Source of the DNA: Proteobacteria bacterium SG_bin6
Lineage (GTDB): Bacteria; Pseudomonadota; Alphaproteobacteria; Sphingomonadales; Sphingomonadaceae
NCBI GenBank assembly: GCA_002083435.1
Contig: LWDJ01000005.1
Span: 62,001 to 126,000, forward strand
Direction of reading: 5' to 3'
DNA: 64,000 nt
This document shows positions 34,484 to 43,182 of this stretch, piece by piece (position 1 is the first letter of the stretch; each line of letters begins with the position of its first letter). The notes under the pieces were generated by a model. It had not been told where the DNA came from. It ran no database searches and saw only the letters and a program-made list of their open reading frames with translations. Both the position numbers and the translations under genes were made by a program.

Positions 34484-35581
34484 ATGTTGATGAGCGCCCC
34501 GCGCCTGGTCGTGAAGATCGGCTCGTCGTTGCTGGTCGGCGAGCGCGGGGGGGTGCGGCGGGAGTGGCTCGCGACCGTCGCCGCCGATATCGCGGTACTC
34601 GCGAGCCGCGGCCAGCAGATGGTCATCGTCTCGTCGGGCGCGATCGCGCTCGGCGCGCGGCGGCTCAAGCTAGCGAAAGGCGGGCGGGCGACCCTCGAGG
34701 ATGCGCAGGCCGCCGCCGCGACCGGGCAGATCGCGCTCGCCCGCGCCTGGGCGGAGGCGCTGGGGGCGGAAGGACTCACCGCCGCGCAGTTGCTGCTGAC
34801 GCTCGACGATCTCGAGGATCGGCGGCGCTATCTGAACGCCGCGACCACGCTCGCGCGGCTGCTCGCGCTCGGCGTGGTGCCGGTGATCAACGAGAATGAT
34901 TCGGTCGCGACCGAGGAAATCCGCTTCGGCGACAATGATCGCCTCGCCGCGCGGGTGGCGCTGGCAGCCGGCGCGCAGGCGGTGCTGCTGCTGTCGGACG
35001 TGGAAGGTCTCTATGACCGCCCGCCAGAGGAGACTGGCGCCGCGCTGATCCCTGAAGTCGCGGCGCTTGATACGCTGGAGGCACGGATCGGCGCGGTCGG
35101 CGCGCTGGGAACGGGCGGGATGGCGGCCAAACTCGCCGCCGCGCGGCTCGCGACCGGCGCCGGGGTGGCGCTCGCCATCGCCTCGGGGCGCGAGGAACAC
35201 CCTCTCGCCCACTTCGCCGAAACCGGGCGCGGCACGCTGTTCACGCCCGCCGCTGACGCGACCCCGGCGCGCAAGGCCTGGCTCGCCGCCGGGCTCACCG
35301 CCAAGGGACAACTCGTCGCGGACGCCGGCGCGGTCGCGGCGCTGCGCCAGGGCAAGAGCCTGCTCCCCGCCGGCGTCACCGGGGTGCGCGGCAAGTTCCT
35401 GCGCGGCGATCTGGTGGTGATCCTCGACGACCGCGGCACGCCCGTCGCGCGGGGCCTGAGCGAGTATGATGCCGAGGAAGCGACGCGCATCGCCGGCGCG
35501 CGCAGCGAAAGCGTGGCGGCGATCCTTGGCCACGCGCCGCGCGCGGCACTCGTCCACCGCAACCATATGGCGCTGCTATGA
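34484..35581 (+). CDS. proB: Glutamate 5-kinase
   Basis: A 365-residue gamma-glutamyl kinase for proline synthesis. N-terminal kinase motifs are LVVKIGSSLLVG, VIVSSGAIALGARRL, PVINENDSVATEEIRFGDND and GTGGMAAKLAAARLA; the C-terminal PUA domain runs from about residue 270 (SLLPAGVTGVRGKF). It overlaps the next gene by ATGA. Obg-ProB-epimerase is a conserved order in this group. Confidence 0.96.
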   Translation: MLMSAPRLVVKIGSSLLVGERGGVRREWLATVAADIAVLASRGQQMVIVSSGAIALGARRLKLAKGGRATLEDAQAAAATGQIALARAWAEALGAEGLTAAQLLLTLDDLEDRRRYLNAATTLARLLALGVVPVINENDSVATEEIRFGDNDRLAARVALAAGAQAVLLLSDVEGLYDRPPEETGAALIPEVAALDTLEARIGAVGALGTGGMAAKLAAARLATGAGVALAIASGREEHPLAHFAETGRGTLFTPAADATPARKAWLAAGLTAKGQLVADAGAVAALRQGKSLLPAGVTGVRGKFLRGDLVVILDDRGTPVARGLSEYDAEEATRIAGARSESVAAILGHAPRAALVHRNHMALL

Positions 35582-36480
35582 GGCTCGGGATCACCGGCGG
35601 CACCGGCTTTGTCGGCGCGCGGCTGATCGCGGCGGCGTTGGAGGCCGGGCACCAGGTGCAGGCGCTCGCCCGCCGGTCGCAGCCGCCGCAGCCCGGGCTC
35701 GATTGGGTGGCGGGCGCGCTCGATTCGCCCGACGCGCTCGCCCGGCTCTGTGCCAGCGCCGATGCGGTGATCCATGTCGCCGGGGTGGTGAACGCCCCCG
35801 ATCGCGCGGGGTTCGCGGCAGGCAACATCGCCGGCACCGAGGCGATGCTCGCGGCGGCCGAAGCTGCTGGGGTCGGCCGCTTCGTTCAAGTCTCCTCGCT
35901 CGCCGCGCGCGCGCCCGAACTGTCGCTTTACGGCTGGTCGAAGGCCGAGGCCGAGGCGCGGGTGATGGCGAGCGCGCTCGACTGGCGGATCGTCCGCCCG
36001 CCGGCGATCTACGGCCCAGGCGATCTGGAGATGATCGACGTCTATCGCCTGGCGAAACGCGGCTGGGCGCTGCTGCCGCCGCCGGGGCATCTCTCCCTGA
36101 TCGCCGCCGACGACCTCACCCAATTGCTGCTCGCGCTCGTCGCCGCCCCCGGCGCGCCCGCGCTCTACGAAGCCGATGACGGTACGCCCGGCGGCTGGAG
36201 CCATGCCGACTATGCCCGTGCGATCGGCACCGCGCTCGGCACGCGGGTGCGCCCCCTATCGCTCCCCGCCCCGGCGCTGCGGCTCGCCGCCCGGCTCGAT
36301 CGCCTCACGCGCGGCGCCAAGGCCAAACTCACCCCCGATCGCGCGCGCTATATGGCGCATGCTGATTGGACGATCGACCCCACGAAACGCCCCCCGCCCG
36401 CGCTGTGGCGCCCGGCGATCGCGACGCCCGACGGTCTCGCCGCGACCGCTGCATGGTATCGCGCCCAAGGCCTGCTATAG
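35578..36480 (+). CDS. NAD(P)-dependent epimerase/dehydratase; candidate ketosphinganine reductase (CerR-like)
   Basis: A 300-residue extended short-chain dehydrogenase. GITGGTGFVGARLIAAALEA binds NAD(P); VIHVAGVV and VQVSSLAARAPELSLYGWSK supply the Ser-Tyr-x3-Lys catalytic set. It is immediately upstream of a dedicated acyl carrier protein and serine palmitoyltransferase. In Caulobacter a protein of this family (CerR) beside spt reduces 3-ketosphinganine, so the same role is inferred here. Translationally coupled to proB by ATGA, 61 bp before the ACP gene. Confidence 0.8.
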   Translation: MRLGITGGTGFVGARLIAAALEAGHQVQALARRSQPPQPGLDWVAGALDSPDALARLCASADAVIHVAGVVNAPDRAGFAAGNIAGTEAMLAAAEAAGVGRFVQVSSLAARAPELSLYGWSKAEAEARVMASALDWRIVRPPAIYGPGDLEMIDVYRLAKRGWALLPPPGHLSLIAADDLTQLLLALVAAPGAPALYEADDGTPGGWSHADYARAIGTALGTRVRPLSLPAPALRLAARLDRLTRGAKAKLTPDRARYMAHADWTIDPTKRPPPALWRPAIATPDGLAATAAWYRAQGLL

Positions 36481-36541
36481 CCACGCCCGAAAGCCGCCTC
36501 ATTTGCTTGGCAGGGCTGGCATCGCAACAAAGGACCAATTC

Positions 36542-36790
36542 GTGACCGATCGCGCGCAGACCTTCGAGACCGTCGCCCGGCTGATCGCCCCCTTCAACAA
36601 AAAGGGCGTGGCGCTCACCGAGGCGACCAGCTTCCAGTCCGATCTGGAGTGGGACAGCCTGACGGTGCTCGATTTCGTCGCGAATATCGAGGACGAGTTC
36701 GACATCATCATCACCATGAACATGCAGGCCGAGATCGAAACGGTCGGCCAGCTGGTGGACGCGGTGATGAAGCTGACCGCAAAGGCATGA
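36542..36790 (+). CDS. Dedicated acyl carrier protein of the sphingolipid locus
   Basis: An 82-residue ACP with the phosphopantetheine Ser in DLEWDSLTVLDFV (S39) and the acidic helix II NIEDEFDI. It starts with GTG behind AAAGGA. The sequence is unlike housekeeping AcpP (W before DSL, long N-terminus), and its stop overlaps the spt start (ATGA). An AcpR-type role, delivering the acyl chain to serine palmitoyltransferase, is inferred from this coupling. Confidence 0.9.
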   Translation: MTDRAQTFETVARLIAPFNKKGVALTEATSFQSDLEWDSLTVLDFVANIEDEFDIIITMNMQAEIETVGQLVDAVMKLTAKA

Positions 36791-38022
36791 CGATGACCCA
36801 GACCGCGCTCGCCGAACCCCAGACCGCCGATTTGATGGCGAAGTTCGACGGCCTGATCGCCGAGCGCGCCGCTTTGCTTGCCGCCGGGGTGACCGATCCG
36901 TTCGCGATCGTGATGGACGAGGTACGCTCGCCGACCGAAGCGGTGATCAAGGGCCGGGAGACGATTCTGCTCGGCACCTATAATTATATGGGGATGACGT
37001 TCGACCCCGACGTGCTCGCCGCGGGCCATGCCGCGCTCGACGCGTTCGGCTCGGGCACCAACGGCAGCCGGATGCTCAACGGCACCTTCCGCGATCACAT
37101 GGCGGCCGAGGCCGCTTTGCGCGACTTCTACGGCACCAGCGGCGCGATCGTCTTCTCCACCGGCTATCAGGCCAATCTCGGCATGATCGCGACGCTCGCC
37201 GGGCGCGGCGATTATGTGATCCTCGACGCCGACAGCCATGCCTCGATCTACGATGGCTGCTCGATGGGCACCGCCGAGATCGTGCGCTTCCGCCACAATT
37301 CGGTGGAAGACCTGGCCAAGCGCCTCGCGCGCCTCCCCGCCGAACCCGCCAAGCTGGTGGTGCTGGAGGGCGTCTATTCGATGCTCGGCGATGTCGCGCC
37401 GCTGAAGGAGATGGTCGCGGTCGCGAAGCGGCACGGCGCGATGGTGCTGGTCGACGAGGCCCATTCGATGGGCTTTTTCGGGGAGCATGGCCGCGGCGTT
37501 TACGAAGCGCAGGGGCTGGAGGGCGAGGTCGATTTCATCGTCGGCACCTTCAGCAAGTCGGTCGGCACGGTCGGCGGCTTCTGCGTGTCGAACCACCCCA
37601 AGTTCGAGGCGATCCGCCTTGCTTGCCGGCCCTATATCTTCACCGCCAGCCTGCCGCCCTCGGTGGTGGCGACCGCCGCCACCTCGATCCGCAAGCTGAT
37701 GCACGCGCACAACAAGCGCCAGCATCTTTGGGAGAATGCCCGCGCGCTGCATGGCGGGTTGACCGCCTTGGGCTTCAAGCTCGGCACCGAGACGCCTGAA
37801 TCGGCGATCGTCGCTGTCATTCTGGGGGATCAGAACCAGGCGGTGGCGATGTGGCAGGCGCTGCTGGAAAGCGGCGTCTATGTGAACATGGCGCGCCCGC
37901 CGGCGACGCCCGCCGGCACCTATTTGCTGCGCTGCTCGCTCTGCGCCGAGCATACGCCGGAGCAGATCAAGGCGGTGCTCGCCCGGTTCGAGGCGGCGGG
38001 CAAGGCCGTGGGCGCCATCTAA
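36787..38022 (+). CDS. spt: Serine palmitoyltransferase
   Basis: A 411-residue PLP enzyme of the alpha-oxoamine synthase family, condensing serine and an acyl thioester to 3-ketosphinganine. Features: NYMGMTFDPDVLAAGHAAL, GTNGSRMLNGTF, VFSTGYQANLGMI, DADSHASIYDG, VDEAHSMGFFGEHGRG and the PLP-lysine region GTFSKSVGTVGGFC. The N-terminus matches soluble Sphingomonas SPT rather than KBL or AONS. A second in-frame ATG lies at 36793. Coupled to the ACP gene; lptF-lptG follow. Confidence 0.93.
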   Translation: MTMTQTALAEPQTADLMAKFDGLIAERAALLAAGVTDPFAIVMDEVRSPTEAVIKGRETILLGTYNYMGMTFDPDVLAAGHAALDAFGSGTNGSRMLNGTFRDHMAAEAALRDFYGTSGAIVFSTGYQANLGMIATLAGRGDYVILDADSHASIYDGCSMGTAEIVRFRHNSVEDLAKRLARLPAEPAKLVVLEGVYSMLGDVAPLKEMVAVAKRHGAMVLVDEAHSMGFFGEHGRGVYEAQGLEGEVDFIVGTFSKSVGTVGGFCVSNHPKFEAIRLACRPYIFTASLPPSVVATAATSIRKLMHAHNKRQHLWENARALHGGLTALGFKLGTETPESAIVAVILGDQNQAVAMWQALLESGVYVNMARPPATPAGTYLLRCSLCAEHTPEQIKAVLARFEAAGKAVGAI

Positions 38023-38086
38023 AATCTTCCCCGAAGCTGCGCTTTAGGGACGATTTTGCGACCATTTCTCTACTGACGCCCGCTTG

Positions 38087-38106
38087 GCCAGCCCCTATAG
38101 GCTGGC
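38087..38106. other. Short hairpin between spt and lptF
   Basis: GCCAGCC and GGCTGGC pair perfectly around a 6-base loop, 24 bp before the TTG start of lptF. No T-run follows. It may mark the 3' end of the spt transcript or the lptF leader. Confidence 0.45.
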
Positions 38107-38130
38107 ATCTCCTATGCTTGAGGGCCCCGC

Positions 38131-39327
38131 TTGACCTCGCTCGATCGCTACCTCGCCCGGCTGATCGCGATACCCCTGATCGCAACGCTGATCCTGTTCG
38201 CCATGCTGCTGGTGCTCGATCGCATGTTGCGGCTGCTCGAGTTCGTCGCGAACGAAGGCGGGCCGATGAGCGTGGTGTGGCGGATGCTCGCCAACCTGCT
38301 ACCCGAATATCTGGGGCTGGGGATTCCGGTGGGGCTGATGCTGGGGGTGCTGCTCGCCTTCCGCCGGCTCGCGACCTCGTCCGAACTCGACGTGATGCGC
38401 GGCGTTGGCATCAGCTACAACCGGATGCTGCTGGTGCCTTATGGCTATGCGGTCGCGCTAGCGGCGGTGAACCTGGCGATCGTCGGCTTCATCCAGCCCG
38501 ACGCGCGCTATGCCTATGAGCGGCTGCGCTATGAATTGCGCACCGGCGCGCTCGGCGCGTCGATCAAGGTCGGCGAGTTCACCAGCTTCCCCAATGGCGC
38601 GACCGTCCGGGTCGAGCGCAGCCATGACGAGGGGCGCCGGCTGGAGGGCATCTTCGTCCACCGCGCGAGCAATAGTGGCGGCTGGACCGCGGTGACGGCG
38701 GACGGCGGCCGTTTCCTGGCGACCGATAATCCAGACGAGGTGATTTTCCGCCTTTCCAAGGGCACGCTGATCAATTCCGAGCCGAGCTTCACCGCCCCGC
38801 GCGTATTGCGGTTCGAATCACACGATCTGCCGATCCCGCTACCGCGCTCCGAAGCGTTCCGCGCGCAGGGCGAAGGCAATCTTGAGTTGCGCCTGCCGCA
38901 ACTTGTGCAGATTGGCCGCGACCCGCGTGAGTCGCCCAAGCGCCGCCTGGAAACACGCGCCAATTTCCATTTCCGCATGGTCGAAGTCGCCACAATGTTC
39001 CTGCTGCCGATGCTGGCGGTCGCGCTCGGGGTGCCAGCGAAGCGCTCGGGCTCGGCGCTGGGCGTGTTCCTGGCGATCGTGATGATCGTGACCTATCACA
39101 AGATCAACGAATATGGGCAGTCGATCGGTGCCCTTGGCATCGTTGATCCGGCGGTCGCCTTGTGGGGGCCGTTCCTGCTGTTCGCGGCTCTGGTGCTGCG
39201 GATGTACTATACGATCGCCTATATCCCGGGCGGGCAGCCGATCGGCGTGCTCGATCGCCTGTCGGGCAAGGTCGGGAAGCTCGTCGGGCGGCTGTTGCAA
39301 CGGTCGACGCGGGAGGCTCGCGCCTGA
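38131..39327 (+). CDS. lptF: LptF-type YjgP/YjgQ permease
   Basis: A 398-residue inner-membrane permease with N-terminal helices (LDRYLARLIAIPLIATLILF, then LGLGIPVGLMLGVLLAF), the RRLATSSELDVMRGVGISY coupling helix, a periplasmic beta-jellyroll (about 130-290) and two to three C-terminal helices. Paired LptF/LptG with LptB drives lipid export to the outer membrane. It starts at TTG 38131 behind AGGG. Sphingomonads typically use glycosphingolipids in place of LPS, so the position behind spt is suggestive. It overlaps lptG by one base (TGATG). Confidence 0.9.
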   Translation: MTSLDRYLARLIAIPLIATLILFAMLLVLDRMLRLLEFVANEGGPMSVVWRMLANLLPEYLGLGIPVGLMLGVLLAFRRLATSSELDVMRGVGISYNRMLLVPYGYAVALAAVNLAIVGFIQPDARYAYERLRYELRTGALGASIKVGEFTSFPNGATVRVERSHDEGRRLEGIFVHRASNSGGWTAVTADGGRFLATDNPDEVIFRLSKGTLINSEPSFTAPRVLRFESHDLPIPLPRSEAFRAQGEGNLELRLPQLVQIGRDPRESPKRRLETRANFHFRMVEVATMFLLPMLAVALGVPAKRSGSALGVFLAIVMIVTYHKINEYGQSIGALGIVDPAVALWGPFLLFAALVLRMYYTIAYIPGGQPIGVLDRLSGKVGKLVGRLLQRSTREARA

Positions 39328-40421
39328 TGGGTCCGCGCTTTTTCCCGTCGCGCACGGTCGCGCTCTACATGGCGCGGATGTTCCTGATCCGCACCTTCTC
39401 GATCCTGGCGGGGCTGGTGCTGGTGCTGCAGACGCTCGACCTGCTGGGCGAATCGGGCCGCATCCTGGCCCATGCCGGCAATGGCGACGCCGAGGTGTGG
39501 CGCTATCTTTCGCTGCGCGTACCGGAGATCATCGCCCAGTTCCTGCCCTTTTCGGTGCTGCTCGGCACGATCTTCACGCTCAGCACGCTCAACGCCAATA
39601 GCGAGGTGATCGCACTGAAGGCGTCGGGGCTGTCGGCGCATCAGGTGCTCGCGCCGCTGCTGCTCACGGCGCTGGCGGTCGCGGGAATTTCGTTCGCGTT
39701 CAACGACCGCGTCGTCAGCCGCGCGTCGGCGACGCTCGCGGAGTGGAAGCGGGTGGACTATGGCCCGCTGCCCGTCGACCGTGGTGACCGCAACAATGTG
39801 TGGGCGCGCACGTCGGACGACTTGATCCACGTCCGCGCCGTCAACGGTCGCGGCGACGCGGTGCGGCTGACCGATGTCACCATCTATGATCGGCAGGGCG
39901 GCGCGCTGATCGCGGTGATCCGCGCGCCGAGCGGCACGCGCGCGGAGGATGGCTGGCGGCTGGAGCGCGCGACACGGTTCGAGGTTCAGTCGGGCGTGCA
40001 GCAGTCGCTCGGCACGATCATTGCCGCGCGCGGGGTGGGGCCGGACCAGTTCGTGCTGGCCCGGGTCGATGCCGACGGGCTGTCGTTCATGCAGCTTTAC
40101 GACGCGATCGCGACGTTGAAGTCCGCCGGACGCCCGACCAAGGCGCTGGAAGGCGATTTGTGGCACAAGATTTCGAAGCCGCTGTCGTCGGTGCTGATGC
40201 CGCTGCTCGGCGCGGTCGCGGCGTTCGGCCTCGCGCGCTCGGGCAGGCTGTTCATGCGCGCGGTGATCGGAATGATGCTCGGCTTCCTCTATTTTGTCGC
40301 CGATAATTTCGCGCTGGCGATGGGCAACCTCAACGTCTACCCGCCACTGCTCGCGGCGTGGGCGCCGTTCCTGCTGTTCCTGCTGATCGGCGAAGTAGTG
40401 CTGGTACGGACCGAGGAATAG
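39327..40421 (+). CDS. lptG: LptG-type YjgP/YjgQ permease
   Basis: A 364-residue partner of LptF. It opens with TVALYMARMFLIRTFSILAG, has the FLPFSVLLGTIFTLSTLNAN and EVIALKASGLSAHQVLAPLL coupling region, a jellyroll domain (about 110-265) and C-terminal helices ending FLLIGEVVLVRTEE. One-base overlap with lptF (start ATG 39327), so stoichiometric production is expected. Together they form the transmembrane part of an Lpt-type ABC exporter. Confidence 0.92.
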   Translation: MGPRFFPSRTVALYMARMFLIRTFSILAGLVLVLQTLDLLGESGRILAHAGNGDAEVWRYLSLRVPEIIAQFLPFSVLLGTIFTLSTLNANSEVIALKASGLSAHQVLAPLLLTALAVAGISFAFNDRVVSRASATLAEWKRVDYGPLPVDRGDRNNVWARTSDDLIHVRAVNGRGDAVRLTDVTIYDRQGGALIAVIRAPSGTRAEDGWRLERATRFEVQSGVQQSLGTIIAARGVGPDQFVLARVDADGLSFMQLYDAIATLKSAGRPTKALEGDLWHKISKPLSSVLMPLLGAVAAFGLARSGRLFMRAVIGMMLGFLYFVADNFALAMGNLNVYPPLLAAWAPFLLFLLIGEVVLVRTEE

Positions 40422-40436
40422 TCCGCGCCGCCTGCC

Positions 40437-41516
40437 TCAGCGCATCGTCCGCTTCACCAGCCGCTCCACCAGCCCCGGCAGCCCCTGGTAGCTCGCCTTG
40501 TGATAAGGCGAGGCGGGCTCCAGCACCGCCGACAGCCGGCGATGCGCTTCGCCCAGCGCGTGATAGGGCACGCCGGGCAGCAGGTGGTGGAGCGCGTGAT
40601 AACGCAGGCCGACCGGCGCCCACAGCACCGGCAGCAGCGCGGGCGGCGGCACGTTGACGCTGTCGAGATATTGCGCCGTCACACTCATCGCCGCGCCATC
40701 CTCATTCTCCCACAGATGCGCGACCAAAGTGCGCACCTGGTTGACGACCGCGATCACCGAAACCACCGCGAGGAAGATCAGGAACGCCTTCAGCGGCACC
40801 ATCCCGCTCGCGACCAGCGCGATCAGCGTCAGCGCCCACAGCGACGTCACCGCCTCCAGCCGCAACCACAGCGCGCGCGCCTCGCCTTCCGGGATGCGGC
40901 GGCGGAATTGCGGGTTGATCGCCAGACTCGACCAGCGCTCCTCGAGCAGCACGCGCAAGCCCGGCACGACCAGCGACAGCGGCACCAGCACCGCCGAGCG
41001 GAACAGGAACGCGATCGGCGCGAGCATCGCCGCGCCCAGGAACAGCGGCAGCGTCCACGGCTTCATCGAGGCGAGCGGCAGATATTCGGGATCGTCGACC
41101 GTGCCATAGCGGGTTTTGGCGTGGTGCTGGTTGTGGACGCCTTCGTACATGAAGCTCGGCGTCATCAGCGGCACGCCGACCAGCAGATTATACCCCGCGC
41201 GGAAACCCGGCAGCGCGCTGTGCTTGATGTGGCTCACCTCGTGGATGAACATTTCCGCGCGGTACAGCGCGAACGCGGCGATCACCCCCGCCACCAGCGC
41301 CAGAGCGACGCTCGGCGCCAGGATCGCGGCGGCGAGCGCGCCCCAGCCGAGCCCCGCGGACAGCAGCAGATCGGTCCAGTAATGGCGCGGGCTCGGCGTG
41401 TGGAGATCGCGCGAAAGCTCGGCGGCGGTGCGCAGCATCGCCATGTCGTCGACGATCGGCACGCGCGCGACACGGGCGGTGGCCTGTTGGCGGGCGAAGG
41501 TGAAACTGGTTGCCAT
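40437..41516 (-). CDS. Membrane fatty-acid desaturase
   Basis: A 359-residue membrane desaturase/hydroxylase. The three histidine clusters of the di-iron site are seen: HEVSHIKH (about 125), HNQHHAKT (about 160) and HALHHLLPG (about 305), separated by paired transmembrane segments (about 60-100 and 175-250). It inserts a double bond into fatty-acyl chains, or acts as a hydroxylase. It lies convergently with lptG (15-bp gap) between the sphingolipid genes and the GNAT-like protein, so action on sphingoid or N-acyl chains is possible but unproven. Confidence 0.85.
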   Translation of the reverse strand: MATSFTFARQQATARVARVPIVDDMAMLRTAAELSRDLHTPSPRHYWTDLLLSAGLGWGALAAAILAPSVALALVAGVIAAFALYRAEMFIHEVSHIKHSALPGFRAGYNLLVGVPLMTPSFMYEGVHNQHHAKTRYGTVDDPEYLPLASMKPWTLPLFLGAAMLAPIAFLFRSAVLVPLSLVVPGLRVLLEERWSSLAINPQFRRRIPEGEARALWLRLEAVTSLWALTLIALVASGMVPLKAFLIFLAVVSVIAVVNQVRTLVAHLWENEDGAAMSVTAQYLDSVNVPPPALLPVLWAPVGLRYHALHHLLPGVPYHALGEAHRRLSAVLEPASPYHKASYQGLPGLVERLVKRTMR

Positions 41517-41625
41517 CCTGAACGCCCTTGCTGAAAATCATGGCCGCAGCGTGGCAGCCATGCCCCCTCGCCATCGTGCGTACCACTGGCTAGGAACGCG
41601 CGGATAACCGATAGGAGCCAAGCAT

Positions 41626-42780
41626 TTGTCGAGCCCCGCCGTGCTGCACCCCGTTACCAGCGCCGCCGATCGCAAGGCGTTCGTCGCGCTCGCCTATCGC
41701 CTGAACGGCGGCGATCCCAACTGGGTGCCGCCGCTGAAGGGCGAGGCGCTGGAGCTGGTGACGCCCGAGAAGAACGGCTGGTTCAGCCACGCCAGGGCGC
41801 AATTGTTCCTCGCCCGGCGCGATGGCCGTGACGTGGGACGCATCTCGGCGCATATCGATACGCTGGCGCTGGAAATGCCCGCCGAGGGCGGGTTCGGGCC
41901 GGGCACCGGCTTTTGGGGGCATCTCGACGCCGAGGATGAAGCGACCGCGCATCAGCTGATCGCCGCCGCCGAGGACTGGCTGCGCGGCCAGGGCATGACG
42001 CGCGCGCTCGGCCCGGTGAGCATGTCGATCTGGGAGGAGCCGGGGCTGCTAATCCAGGGGCATGATCATCCGCCCACGATCATGATGGGGCACCATCTGC
42101 CGCGCTACCAGGGCTGGATCGAGGCGGCGGGCTATGCCCCGGCCAAGAAGCTGATGACCTATGAGCTGGACATCAGCAAGCAATTCCCCCCGATCGTTCA
42201 GCGCATCGTCGCGGCGGGCGAAAAGAACACGCGCATCCGCATCCGCGAGGTAAACAAGAACAAGTTCGACGAGGAAGCAGCGATCATCCTTTCGATCCTG
42301 AACGATGCCTGGGCCGACAATTGGGGTTTCGTCCCCCTCACCCCGCCCGAAATCGCCGATGTCGGCAAGAAGCTGAAGCCGATCGTGTTCAACGACCTGA
42401 TCCGCATCGCCGAGCTGGATGGCGAGCCGGTCGCGTTCATGATCACCCTGCCCGACCTGAACGAGGCGATCAAACCGCTGAACGGCAATCTTTTCCCGTT
42501 CGGCTGGGCCAAGCTGCTGCTGTGGCTGCGCAAGCCCAAAGTGCGGACGATGCGGGTGCCGCTGATGGGCGTGGTAAAGAAGCTGCAGGCATCGCGCCTG
42601 GCCAGCCAGCTCGCTTTCATGATGATCGAATATATCCGCCGCGCATCAGTTGCTAATTACGGCGCGACGCGCGGCGAGATCGGCTGGGTGCTCGACGACA
42701 ATCAGGGGATGAACGCGATCGCCGACGCGATCGATAGCAAGGTCAACCGCGTCTACCAGATCTACGCCAAGCCGCTGTAG
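41626..42780 (+). CDS. Large GNAT-like N-acyltransferase; candidate bacterial ceramide synthase
   Basis: A 384-residue protein starting at TTG behind GGAG. It has the pattern of a family once misnamed dATP pyrophosphohydrolase: GGDPNWVPPLKGEALELV, FSHARAQLFLARRDGRDVGR, GFWGHLDAEDEATAHQLI, AEDWLRGQGMTRALGPVSMS, PPTIMMGHHLPRYQGWIEAA, then INDAWADNWGFVP-like ILNDAWADNWGFVPLT. From memory, the Caulobacter ceramide synthase bCerS is a GNAT-related protein of this kind. With spt, ACP and a CerR-like gene 5 kb away, N-acylation of sphinganine is a good candidate function. Family membership needs a search. Confidence 0.6.
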   Translation: MSSPAVLHPVTSAADRKAFVALAYRLNGGDPNWVPPLKGEALELVTPEKNGWFSHARAQLFLARRDGRDVGRISAHIDTLALEMPAEGGFGPGTGFWGHLDAEDEATAHQLIAAAEDWLRGQGMTRALGPVSMSIWEEPGLLIQGHDHPPTIMMGHHLPRYQGWIEAAGYAPAKKLMTYELDISKQFPPIVQRIVAAGEKNTRIRIREVNKNKFDEEAAIILSILNDAWADNWGFVPLTPPEIADVGKKLKPIVFNDLIRIAELDGEPVAFMITLPDLNEAIKPLNGNLFPFGWAKLLLWLRKPKVRTMRVPLMGVVKKLQASRLASQLAFMMIEYIRRASVANYGATRGEIGWVLDDNQGMNAIADAIDSKVNRVYQIYAKPL

Positions 42781-42817
42781 CGCCCGCCCTCGGCGGTTCG
42801 GGAGCGGGCGCGGGCGC

Positions 42818-43087
42818 TTATTCCTTCGGATAGTTGATGTGGGCGCCTTCCTCGGCATCCCACTCGGCGCGGGTCTTGCAGACTTTTTCGAGGATGCGGC
42901 TGCCCGTCCGCTCCGTCATCAGGCAATAACGTCGGCGGTCGGTGGTCGCCGGTTTCGTCTCGTCGGTGGATTGCGCGACGGGCGCCGGTTCGGGGCGCGG
43001 CTTGGCCACCGCCGGGTTGATCCCGGCCACCAGCAGGCCCGAGAGGAGCGCGGCGCTCGCGCTACCGATCACACGATGAATACGCAT
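42818..43087 (-). CDS. Small secreted protein with a Cys pair (paralogue of 43183)
   Basis: An 89-residue protein: signal peptide MRIHRVIGSASAALLSGLL to about residue 28, a Pro/Ala/Thr linker, then RRYCLMTERTGSRILEKVCK and TRAEWDAEE. The YC-x13-14-C-[KR]-TR-x2-W pattern recurs in the next gene, so the two are paralogues. Two cysteines could form a disulfide. Function unknown. Confidence 0.75.
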   Translation of the reverse strand: MRIHRVIGSASAALLSGLLVAGINPAVAKPRPEPAPVAQSTDETKPATTDRRRYCLMTERTGSRILEKVCKTRAEWDAEEGAHINYPKE

Positions 43088-43182
43088 TTGGCTTCTCCTG
43101 CTTACTCAAGACATTGTGGGTCACTTGGGGTGCGGCCTTGCCCGGCCGCGAAGGGTCAGGGATCGGGTGCGGTTAGGCCCGC

